DNA of 64,000 nucleotides, from assembly GCF_016859285.1 (NCBI RefSeq), contig NC_053417.1, positions 25,569,706 through 25,633,705 on the forward strand, given 5' to 3'. Shown piece by piece: positions 12,501 to 22,146 of this stretch. A program made the position numbers and the translations under genes. The notes beneath the pieces were generated by a model that searched no databases, was not told the DNA's origin, and worked only from the letters and a program-made list of their open reading frames with translations. Position 1 is the stretch's first letter. Each line of letters opens with the position of its first letter. This stretch comes from Xiphias gladius. Lineage: Eukaryota; Chordata; Actinopteri; Istiophoriformes; Xiphiidae.

Positions 12501-13216
12501 TTCCTGGGATACAGTATCACTGTTACCATTCTTGTGGAACCAAAGACAGAGCAGCAATAAAATGTTGAAGGAATTATCCGACTGTTGTTTTTGTTTTTAA
12601 AAATATTGGTCTACCTCATTAGGATATCGTGTGTTTCATGATGATGATTTGTGTCTTATAATAATGCAAAGTGCCTCCTTTTGTATATGTTATAATAGAA
12701 AGTTCACATTGTAAAGTATTGACACATTTTCCAATAAAACGAAAACTGAAAACTGCTCTTCATTCACGATTTTGTTCCTAATTTATTTGCATTCTCTTGT
12801 ATTTAAAGACATATAATATTTGCTCAAAATCAAAAAGGAATATGAGATTTTAATCAATCCAGAACAGTAAATTAATACACACAAAAGCCAAATCAGAATA
12901 GATTCACTCAAAAATATTCTTAAAATACGGATCAGGTCAGTTCTATATTGTAAAGATGCGCACCATAAGGACACAGCAAGGTATTTGAGTTTTTCTGACA
13001 TTTCTCAGGGCATAACTCTCGCACATTGTTGAATATCAATGAGTGAGGGGTGGGACACACACATTTAATAAAAGGGTGATTGTTGACAATGCCCTGAGTA
13101 GGCAGAGGCATGGTTGGAATTGTGCTCCCATCTCAATGCTGCGATTAAGACACTCACTGCTTGCTCCGCTGCTCTAACATAATTCTCAAAGGCTAATTCT
13201 TTGTGATGGTGTATAG

Positions 13217-16200
13217 GAGACAGTTAACCTAAAGCAAGAATCAGAGTCATTAACGGAGCCAGAGAGTGTGACTCTAGACCCAGGTCCAGAGGAAGGAAAA
13301 GCTTCTGAAACTGACAACGGAAACAGTCCACCTGTGGAAAACCAAGAGGAGAAAACTGAAGAGAATCCAGTTATGAACTTCTTCAAAACACTAGTAAGTG
13401 ACACAATTTGAGAAATTATGTGTTGTTTATATGTTCTTGATATTTCTGATTGCTTCTCTTGTAAAATTATACTGGGGAAAAACAAATTGTAGAATTGCTG
13501 TAATCAAAGTGAAAAAAACAAACCCAACCTTGTTATTTCCAACTATTACTGAAGGCAAACAACTGCTCAACCAACAAGGATGAAGTTAGTGTGTGTTCTT
13601 ATTATTGTTTAAAGCCACTTTATCCAAGACATTTGGTACTATGCCCGATCAAGTGGAGATGAATGAAAATAATTTAAACAATGAAAATGTTTTGTTTAAT
13701 TTTGATTTGTCTTTTTGTAATTCATCGTATCCCATGCTGAGGTATGTGGAAGTGGGATTTTACAAGTATCCATAACAAATTCTGCCACGATGACAGCGCC
13801 TTATGGAAAACCTACAACAAGCAGCTATTGTATTTCCTCTTCATCATGCTGTCTTTTGGATTCATGCCGTTTTAAAGAGTTACCATTGCCCTAGCCCCAT
13901 GCTAATCAAGTCATTGAACATGCGGGAATGTGGTGGCCCATTGTTCAGCCCATAGTGTGAGCTCACAAGGGAGGCCTGTGCGGTTGGAAGTTGAGATTTG
14001 TGAAGATTGAGCGAGGGCAGGCCTACGCCATCTCCGGAGCACAATAGCTGTCACAATGACAGCGCATGTACTGTATGTGCTCTGTCAGGGACCTCAGAGC
14101 GCACTCTGTGTGCCTTAGTTAGTTTACCATAAAGGCCTATGTCTGGATTGATGAAAGGCTTCTATTTTATCTAAATAATTATTTTTCTGTTCCTGTTACA
14201 GCAACTACATCCTCTGTTTTTTGAACATTTCACAATGCAGTTTTACTGCCAGCTACATTAAATAACATATTGCTTCTTGGTACTTACACATTTCAGATTT
14301 GAGGATTAGGCGTTTTCTTTTTCTTTTTCTTTTTTGTGTGGTATGCAAAAAAACGACTGAAGACAGTTTTCCTTTCCTTGTTGCACAGGTGACTTCCACT
14401 AAAACATCCAAAAAGGAAACAGCTACTCCTGATGCCAAAAAAGATCAGGTGAACAGATGCTCATGAAACATTACACTACTTGAAATATTGCTCTCATTTG
14501 ATTTCCTCTCATTACTTACTATCATGCCATATTTATTTCTATTTCCAAAGCCATATCAGTGAATTCAATAATGTTAGGGTTGATTATCAAACACAGGCTG
14601 CTAGTAGTTTGGAAAATGCATTTGGAAGTTGCTGTAACTGGCATCCATTCCTGTCAATTTCTGCTTCTGTTCTGTTTGTGACTCTGTTTGTGAATTCAAA
14701 AAAGAACATTTTATTTCTAAGGGACCAGCATTTACAGTACATGTGCACAAATCTTTGTTTACTTCAGTTTAACTTTATCTCTCTAACTGCTTCCTTTTTC
14801 TGTTGCCAAATAGTCCCAGAAGGAGAGCCAACCAGCGGCAACCACTACTGTGAGCATATAGCCCATAAAGAGTTTTTAATTTGTATGGTAGATCTCGCAA
14901 TTCAGAGGAAAGGCATTCATTTCTGATACATGGCTGGGTTCTGTTCAGCCATCAGTTCTAAAAATGCCAATTCATTTTTCTAATTTTACATTTTACATAC
15001 TAATTTGATTTTTAATAGTTTCACAAGTTGGAAGAAAATGTATTTGCTGAAATCATATCTGACATAATACTACCTAAAATTACCATTACATAAAATGTAT
15101 TTGCTTTTAAAGGAGACGGTGCGGACAGTTTCCTACAGTTTTCCTCAGCAAACCATTATTTTAACAACCTCTCTCCCTCTTGAATAGGCTGCACAAGTAT
15201 CTGAGCCTCCTGCAGCAACCAAAGGAATGTCTGTCCCACCGCCACCTCCTCCAGAGCCACCAAAAATGGAAATCAAAGGAGAACAAGCTGCCAAACCTGT
15301 GAAACCCACACCAAAAGAAGAACCAAAAGCTGCTGCAAAGGAACCCGAGCCCTCAAAAGGAAAATCAGCCAAAGACACTCTGAGCAAGTTCTTCCGCCAA
15401 AAGGTAAATAAACAGCTGTAACTGGAGACTGCAGGATAAGATCATTATTTTAAAGAGGTGTTTATTCATGTAGACTTTCAGTGAGTGCATATTCTACAGG
15501 GTGTCAGACTATAACATAGTGTGAAACATGCTGTATGTGAATTTGAGGTACTACTAGGCGTCAAGGCATCCAAAGGCAAAGGTGCTTCAGCAAGTGGAGC
15601 CAATGCCCCAGCCAAGACTGCAGCAGTGGTACAGTAGATTATCATATTCTCAAACTGACCATTGGCTCACCCTGTTACTAACTGAACAAGAACTGATTTG
15701 TCTGGAGGTGGCAGAAACTGAACAGTTCGCTGTTTCTTAATTGGAACAGCAGTTATGTAAGGTAGTATTTGTCCTGTTTCGAAATTCATCCAGGAGAATC
15801 AGGGTTTGTGTTAGTCACTCACGACTCCTCAGTCAGACATGCGATAACCGTGCGACCTTGGTCAAAAGGTTTCACTGGAAAACTGTCTCTAATCAGTCTC
15901 CGCTGTTTCTACCACAGTCCACTTTTCATGAAAAATCACATTCCAAACATCAAAAGTGCATCAGTGATTCAAGTTTAACATTTTGGGAAACAGACTTTTT
16001 GTTTACTTGCCTAGAGTTAGATGAGAGGAGCTATGCCACTGTCACGTCTGTGCACAGCGTTTGAAGATAGAGCCACGAGGTGATTAGCTCAGCTAAGCAT
16101 AGAGACTGGAGACAGGGTGCAAACACAAACATACCTACCAGCACCTCTACAGCTCACTCATTAACATTACACCTTGTTTGTTTAGTCTGCAGTGATATGA

Positions 16201-19200
16201 CTAACTCTTGATAAGAGAGTGAATAGGTGTTTCCCAAAATGTCAAACTGTCCCTTCAACCAGTTCACATTAGTGACCATTCAGTGCAATGCTAACATATT
16301 ACGCTTTTCATAGTTTAAATTTTTTTTTAAGGTTATGAGGGCATTTTCTTTCTGTCTTGTTGACTTAAACTAACAATGAGAACTCCTTCACTGTCCCGCA
16401 GACAATCGAGGTGGCACAACAGCCAGCAGTAGACGTACAGGTACACTAAAGAGTCCGCTGAGTCTTCTCAGTTGTATGCAGGGAACTTTATATTCGTGTA
16501 TTCTAATGTGCGTGTCTCTACCCGCACAGGATTTTTGTCAGTGTGACATGCTGTACAGTAAATTATGGCATTTTACCTGCTTAATCAAATTAGCATGTGT
16601 TCAAAATAAACAAAGCAGTTTTACTCTGCAGGAGAAACCAGCGGAGGCACCAGAGCCAGTTGTAGAACTCCAGGTAATCCCAAGAAGAGTTCTCAACATT
16701 GGGGATTTGTTGTTTTTTTTAAGAAGTGGAATAATATTCTGATCATCTGATAATATCACATCACCGTGTTCTAAATTGCATGGGTCTTTTTTTTTTTTTT
16801 CCACATGTTCTGATGATTCATTTGCATTTGCTCAGAGTGAAAATAAGGTTGAGCCTCAGGAGACAGCAGAGGAGGCGGCACAGCCAGTTGTAGAAGAGCA
16901 GGTAAATCAGCAAGAAGTGCTCGGCAATATTAATTCTTAATTTTCTTCACTCCACAGGCACCTCTGCCATGATGTTGTTACAGATGTACCAAACATTATG
17001 TCGTACCAAAGATCTTTCAGTCATTTCAATAAAAACATCAAAATCTGGATTTGAAGTTTAAGAAAAAAACAAACACACTGTTTCTTAATGGTTTGATTAA
17101 TTAATTCTCTCATTTGTTAGAGCATTTTATCACATTGCACTCCATTGGTGTATGTTGTACACTATGAGTCAGGTCTTGATTTACTGCATTTCATTCAGTA
17201 TTTGAAAGTAGGTGGAAACAAATAACTGTTCCTTCCCTGCAGATGGTGTATGGGCTACAACAGATAGTGGTAGAAGCTGAGGTAAATTGAAGGAGTTCAA
17301 CATTTTGGGAAAATTCGTTTATTTGCTTTCTTTTCGTTCTTACCTTTTGTTTTTACACTTTCATTTTGTATGGATCTAAACAAAGGCGCTATAACCAGTT
17401 AAGATTTTGTTAGCTTTGGACAGAGCCGGGCTAGCTGTTTCCCCCTTGCTTCCACTCTTTACGCTAAGCTAAGCTAACCTGCTGCTGGCTGTGGCTTCAT
17501 ATTTATTGGACTGTATGAGATACTGTATGAGAGTGGTACCGATCTCCTTATCTTACTCTTTGCAAGAAAGGAAAAAAAAAGAGTATTTCCCAAAATGTCA
17601 AACTATTCCTTTAAACAAAGACAATCTCTTCAGTCTTCAGTGGAGATGGAAACATTTCTTTTCCTTCTTTTGTGTGTGATGGTGTGGGTTTCTTTATTCC
17701 TACAGACGCTGGTTCCTATCTGATTTTTCCGCCTCCTCTCTGCTGTGATCCTGGATATTTCCCCCCCTTTTTACCTCCTCTTTCACTTGCAGGTGGCATA
17801 TCTTGCTCTCACTCTGTCAGCTTCAATGTTGGTCATGCCTTTAATTTGTGAAAGCTCATGATATGTATTTTTCCTCTCTACCGTTTTGATAAAAGAAAGT
17901 GGATCCCTCAAAAGCTGGCACCCTGGAGGCTGCTGCAAAGCCCGAACCGCCACCGCCTGTTCAGGAGGAGAAGAAACCAGCCTCAAAGTCATCCTTCCTT
18001 TCTCTCTTCAAGCCTAAAGTAAGCACCTATGCACATCATTTTTTTTATAAGCCTTTGAAATATCCTAAAATCTCAGAGTATGAATTGTGGTGGGATTACC
18101 AAACAGAAAGTAACACATTGATGTGAATTTGAGGTACTGTTAGACCACATGACTACAAAAGTCCTGGCAGCCTCCACAAGTGGAGTTCGGCTCCTCAGGA
18201 GAACTACTGGAGTGGTAAATACAGTAAAGTTACCTCTCGAGAACAGATTCATTATTAACCAGAGTGATTTCATTAATTACATCTGGTATTAAAACCTGCT
18301 CTAAAACAACTTTTTTTCTCCAATTGTTATTATATTTGAGAACCATAACAACACACATCCGTGCTTCTGTGATCATCCCTCATAATGGTGCAATCACTAA
18401 GACAGACTGGATCCTAACAACAGATGCAAATCTTAATGTCACTTCAAATGTCATCTCAAAGTCCATCTGCACTTGGCGCGCATAAGACGCTGTCTGCTGT
18501 TCTAGGAGTGGCGTGATTTCGTTTTTCAATATGTACCCCAACGCTTTCAGGCTGCCGATCCCAAGAAGGCAACCCCTGCCCCAGCGGCCGCCGCAGAGGC
18601 AGCTCAGACAGTTAAAGGCAAGGAGGAACCTAAAGCAGCAGCCAAGTCGTCGGAGGTGGTTGTAGATAACAAACAAGCTTCAGGGGCCCCCCAAGCTGGA
18701 GATGATGCAGCCGGTGTTCCCAGAAAACTGGAGAAGAGGAACTCCATCCAGCTGTTCTTTAAAAATCTGGTAAGGAGAGAGGTATTATGGACTACAACTC
18801 TGAAGCGGAAACAATACATTCTTAAAACACATACAACACATAAGCATATTGATGCAGTCGCGTTTATTGGGGTTCATTTTGAATGGCACTGCATATTGCA
18901 GCAAGTTGTCCCTTCGTCCCCACTAGATGGCAGCAGCAACTCACTAAGTAACTGAAGGTGCGGGCCCTATTTCACAGTGCAGTGCACATCAGGCTACACT
19001 TCCTGAGAATTGTTTTGTGCAGTTTGATTTTAAAAACGTACAGTCAATAAATTTGACTTTGTCCTCAGTGTAACCTGATCCAGAGGACACACATCTCGTG
19101 CAGCATCGCAAGTGATGTAGTTTCGTGAAATGATATGATAAGTGAGAAAAAGGGGAAAAAACAAAGAACTCGGGTTAGAGATTTCTTCCCAAATCTACCA

Positions 19201-19437
19201 TAAAGAACAAGGTTTTCAGGAGACTCAAATAAAACACAAATAAATAAAATGTAATGTCAAATTTGGCTCGGATGACATGGCTTTTTAAAGACCAGAGTAG
19301 TGCAGTAAATATTGTAAATGAAAAAGCATTTTCGATTTCCTCCCTTTAAATTTCAGGGTCAGAAACGTCATTCTACAGACGCCGGAGTCCAGACAGAGCC
19401 GGTCGCTGCTGCTCCAGCAGCAGAGAAGGCCAAATGA
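13217..19437 (+). CDS. bcas1: Breast carcinoma amplified sequence 1 homolog (5' end not visible)
   Basis: Bcas1 is an intrinsically disordered protein of oligodendrocytes and other cells. Supported exons are 13217-13393, 14389-14448, 14814-14849, 15188-15403, 15566-15628 (weaker acceptor), 16402-16440, 16632-16673, 16836-16901, 17243-17281, 17896-18018, 18551-18769 and 19357-19437 with the stop. All have GT-AG borders and phase 0. Identification rests on ENPVMNFFKTLV (human NSIMSFFKTLV). It also rests on the C-terminus: KRNSIQLFFKNL plus GQKRHSTDAGVQTEPV, against human KRQQSLGGFFKGL plus GPKRMLDAQVQTDPV. The sequence is Lys/Glu/Pro/Ala rich, with a run of six prolines in the 72-residue exon. 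The VQT near the C-terminus resembles a dynein light chain (LC8) site, and human BCAS1 is reported to bind LC8. About 386 residues are visible, against roughly 580 in human. The N-terminus, including the start codon, is missing; it may be in the gap. Confidence 0.9.
15188..15403 (+). CDS. bcas1: bcas1 proline-rich exon
   Basis: This 72-codon exon encodes a Pro/Lys/Ala-rich low-complexity segment (with SVPPPPPPEPPKME) and ends DTLSKFFRQK directly at the donor site. The ending recalls the MNFFKTL, LSLFKPK and LFFKNL endings of three other bcas1 exons. The strong acceptor 'ccctcttgaatag' and donor 'gtaaat' support it. Confidence 0.85.
15566..15628 (+). CDS. bcas1: bcas1 small exon, possibly alternative
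   Basis: Read from GCA at 15566 this gives ASKGKGASASGANAPAKTAA plus a valine, in phase 0 and ending at a 'gtacag' donor. The composition matches the rest of bcas1. The acceptor side lacks a clear pyrimidine tract ('ctactaggcgtcaag'), so use of this exon is uncertain. A diverged copy lies at 18121-18214. Confidence 0.5.
15973..16259 (-). mobile_element. MITE in bcas1 intron, copy 1
   Basis: The terminal inverted repeats are 'gtttaacattttgggaaac' at the left and 'tttcccaaaatgtcaaactg' at the right. Internal words 'agctaagcatagagactgga', 'acctaccagcacctctacag' and 'acaccttgtttgttta' are diagnostic of a family I recognise as widespread in percomorph fish. It is in the opposite orientation to the copy at 17296-17615. 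It has no coding capacity. Confidence 0.8.
16402..17281 (+). repeat. bcas1: Cluster of four related micro-exons in bcas1
   Basis: Exons 16402-16440, 16632-16673, 16836-16901 and 17243-17281 encode 13, 14, 22 and 13 residues. They end, respectively, in QQPAVDVQ, PEPVVELQ, AQPVVEEQ and LQQIVVEAE. The second and third also match beyond the donor: 'gtaatcccaagaagagttct' resembles 'gtaaatcagcaagaagtgct'. The fourth continues 'gtaaattgaaggagttc'. This pattern fits tandem duplication of an exon together with its flanking intron. Confidence 0.7.
17296..17615 (+). mobile_element. MITE in bcas1 intron, copy 2
   Basis: Terminal inverted repeats are 'ttcaacattttgggaaaatt' and 'tttcccaaaatgtcaaacta'. The internal text 'ggacagagccgggctagctg', 'tttacgctaagctaagctaa' and 'tgagagtggtaccgatctcc' belongs to the same family as 15973-16259. 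The left end starts only about 14 bases after the donor site of the last micro-exon (17281/17282), leaving the donor intact. Confidence 0.85.
18121..18214 (+). pseudogene. Decayed duplicate of a bcas1 small exon
   Basis: The sequence begins 'atgtgaatttgaggtactgt', matching 15535-15554 ('atgtgaatttgaggtactac'). It then shares 'aagtgga' and an ending 'g(g/c)agtg|gta' with the exon at 15566-15628. It reads KVLAASTSGVRLLRRTTGV without a stop. However, the nearest AG gives the wrong phase and the composition has drifted to Arg/Leu, so it is probably no longer used. Confidence 0.55.
18551..18769 (+). CDS. bcas1: bcas1 penultimate exon
   Basis: This 73-codon exon begins AADPKKATPAPAAAAEAAQ and ends KLEKRNSIQLFFKNL at the donor 'gtaagg'. 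It corresponds to the human segment ending KRQQSLGGFFKGL, and the next exon starts GQKR against human GPKR. The preceding 'ccaacgctttcag' acceptor is strong. Confidence 0.9.
18920..18934 (+). promoter_or_regulatory. CTCF-like motif in the last bcas1 intron
   Basis: 'ccactagatggcagcag' fits the CTCF core consensus closely. It lies in the last bcas1 intron. Binding cannot be inferred from one motif match. Confidence 0.45.
19357..19437 (+). CDS. bcas1: bcas1 last coding exon
   Basis: Twenty-six codons plus TGA. The segment GQKRHSTDAGVQTEPV aligns with the human C-terminus GPKRMLDAQVQTDPV, and both end in a lysine-rich tail (EKAK here). The VQTE/VQTD core resembles LC8 dynein light chain binding sites. 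Confidence 0.92.
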   Translation, partial: GQKRHSTDAGVQTEPVAAAPAAEKAK

Positions 19438-20400
19438 AGCCAAAAGCCAAAGTGAGGTTTCCCTGCACAGACTCCATTTCTCTCACTCAATCTTTATCTC
19501 TCTCTCTCTCTCTCTCTCCTCAACCCTTCAACCCCTTGAATTACCTTAACTACATTTTTTGTTTGTTACTGTTTAGACGTTGCAATATGAAAGGAAAGGT
19601 TACGGGATAAAAGGACACACATATATGTCTATATATATCTATCTATATCTATCTATATATATATATATATATACATACACGTACATACATATGGATATAA
19701 TGTCTTGACAAGTATCGCAATGTGATAGTGAAACCTTTTTCTACAGACATTTAATGTGACTTGTCTCCGATCTTGTGAACTTGCAACCTAACACACTGGG
19801 CTTATGCAATATACGGTACCATGCTTTGCTTTTAGCAATTAATTTGTCTTAAAAACACAGTGCTATATAGGTTCATACCAGAAAAATCATGCAGAGGTTA
19901 ATAGGGAACGATATAGAAAAAGGTACTTAAACGTACATGACATTAAAACCGACAGCTCCTGATAGCGCTAATAAGAGGAGCATGTCTGCATTTACAGATT
20001 TTTTGACTGTATTTAAGATGTGTGTAGACTAAAGCACATATGTACATATCTTAACAGTCATATATTGGGCTATGCAGGAAATCACAATCTTTAGTGTTCT
20101 GTGGGGAACTGATTGTAAGTATTCATGGTAACAAATGCATCAGTGGTGGCAAAATTGTGTCGTTGTGCAAATGTGTCCTCGTGGTATGTTTTGCTTTTGT
20201 ATTAGTCGTAAATCACAGACGATTAGCTTTTAATCTGATAGCAGCACTTTGTGTCATGTCATTTAACTGAAGCCTTATGGTGTTTGTCATTTGTGTAAGG
20301 CATATGTGCAATTGATATCATGCTTTTGTTTGCCTATCTTCATGCGTGTATGTGTAACTTCAGTTATCTTGAAGACAATAAATATGTTCACCGTGTGTCT
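19438..20400 (+). other. bcas1: bcas1 3' UTR with poly(A) signal
   Basis: The stretch runs from the stop codon to just after AATAAA at 20377-20382, which is followed by a GT/T-rich 'gttcaccgtgtgtctgttct' that suits a cleavage site. It holds a (TC)n run at about 19498-19517 and a TATATC/TA-rich microsatellite at about 19620-19675. No other gene features are visible. Confidence 0.65.
19620..19675. repeat. TATC/TA microsatellite in the bcas1 3' UTR
   Basis: An alternating series of 'tatatctatc' words passes into pure TA repeats, likely polymorphic. Confidence 0.85.
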
Positions 20401-22039
20401 GTTCTTCTTCAGTGTGACCTAAATGGAACTGAGAAACTTGATCGAGAATAACTGGGAGTTGCGCATCTGCAAAAAAACACGTGGCGATAAAAAAAGTCTG
20501 GCAGAAACTAAGTATGACAATCTTTTACCACTGGCATCCAAATCATTTTCATGCATACAAGTTAAAGCACTAGACCTGTGAGCTAGTAAGGTGTGACACA
20601 TAAGACACACTTTGCTATGTTGGGCGTAGAGGCAAATACTTCGAGCCTTACTCATCTTATGTATTTATTTGTATCACTGACAGACAAGGGACGTTTATCT
20701 GACAGACATGGTTACAAAAAAAGGAAACTGATTGCAGTGGTGGCCATCATTGATAACTCTGACAGACACAGAGATGTTCATTTTTAGAGTCCAGGATACA
20801 CGCCTCAGAGATAAAAGATGGAAAACAGGATCTAAGGAATTGTATATTTCAGCCAAAGGAAGCCCTCAAATCATCTTTTTCCTTTTATGATGTAATTTCT
20901 ATGATTGATGGCACAGTGTGCAGTCTGTGGAAGGATGTGTTTTAGATGTCTGAGACCCACCATTAAGCGATGAGTCGCGGCCCCCGAAGGCATAACTCAC
21001 ACTGCTCCTTTGTTATCAATGAGACACAATCTTCTTGTATTACCCTTCGTAACAGGTGTGAAGATTTTAAATTGTGCATCAAAGTAATTGCAGTGGCACT
21101 GAAGGTTAAAAGTGAGGTATTGCTTCCGCAGTTAAGACGTGTGGTCCATTGTCTGTGCTTCTCACTGGGGATTGTTTCAAATTAAGATGCAGTATTGCTG
21201 GTGTGAGCGAAGATCTTATGTTCATTACTAAACATAAAATATACTGCTGATGGAACTAGAAGAAACACATTTTTGAAGGGGTGCAGGAATTAGACGGAAG
21301 GCTATGAAACAAGGGAATAACAATGTTGAACTTTTGAAATATCTATTCTATGCTTGTCATATTAATTGGGATATCCTGTAAATGAGATGTACTCACTCAC
21401 TCACTCATCACAAACCCTTATCTACGTTATCTTGACACGGAAATCTTCATAGAACTCACACTGAGACTCACCATCAGTCCCTGATGTCTTCACTTTCTTA
21501 CGTCGTTATTCAGAAATTCGCCCGGCCCTTAATGTGTCCTGACAAAAAAACGGTGCGGGCGAAGATAACAGCTGCATTCCCCCACATGCATTATGCCAGA
21601 ATTGTGAGCTTTTAAAGGGAAAGCTTTTCTGTAAAATGATGAAAGCGATCAAATTTCATGAGGGCTGGTCAGTCCTTCCTGCAAAATCACAGACAACAAT
21701 GAACTGACACGTTTATCAAATTGGGAACGGTTGTGCTGTAGGAGCAGACTTAACCATGCAAAGACTGTAAACACTGCACAAGACCTGCTTGACCACCATG
21801 TTGCTGCAGTTCATCCCAGGACAATGCATGTGACTGTGTGAATGCAGTGAGCTCGGAGGGGCTTGGAACAAGGGAACAGTGGGCAGGGAGGCCTGACAGG
21901 AGGCCTGCTGTCAGGACTAATGTGCATCACGAGACTGCTCGTTAGTAACAGGTCTGATCTGCTTGATTCTGATCTCATAACAAGTTAATAGCAATGATCT
22001 AGCCTCTAAAGGACAGTCTCGTTCAATTTAACCTTTATA

Positions 22040-22146
22040 ATTATAAAGAGTACGGTCTACACCTGCTCCATATGAAAAATGACCTGAGATATCCTCTGTT
22101 ATGATTTGGCGCTATATGAATAAAATTGAATTGAATTGAACTGAAT
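22040..22146 (+). mobile_element. 3' tail of an L2-like LINE
   Basis: 'ataaagagtacggtctacac', 'ctgctccatatgaaaaatg', 'tgatttggcgctatatgaat' and the terminal 'attgaattgaattgaa' repeats are the typical 3' end of fish L2-type LINEs. Only the tail is present, as expected of 5'-truncated copies. Confidence 0.8.

Noticed and set aside
12501..12560. Idea that the frame ending VEPKTEQQ is the 3' end of cyp24a1
   Set aside because: Although CYP24A1 is near in human, the residues do not resemble its C-terminus as I know it; too short to assign.
11903..12600. Four open frames of more than 200 codons on both strands
   Set aside because: They exist only because the 500 Ns at 12001-12500 contain no stop codons; the real flanking parts are short and unrelated to known proteins.
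14480..14926. 148-codon open frame inside bcas1
   Set aside because: It covers intron sequence and crosses a real bcas1 exon (14814-14849) in another frame. The residues look like random translation of AT-rich intron.
15145..15387. Glycine-rich open frame on the minus strand
   Set aside because: It is the antisense shadow of the proline-rich bcas1 exon.
17707..17793. Possible extra bcas1 exons after 'ttattcctacag' and 'cacttgcag'
   Set aside because: The first meets an in-frame stop after six codons and the second has no suitable composition or donor in phase 0.
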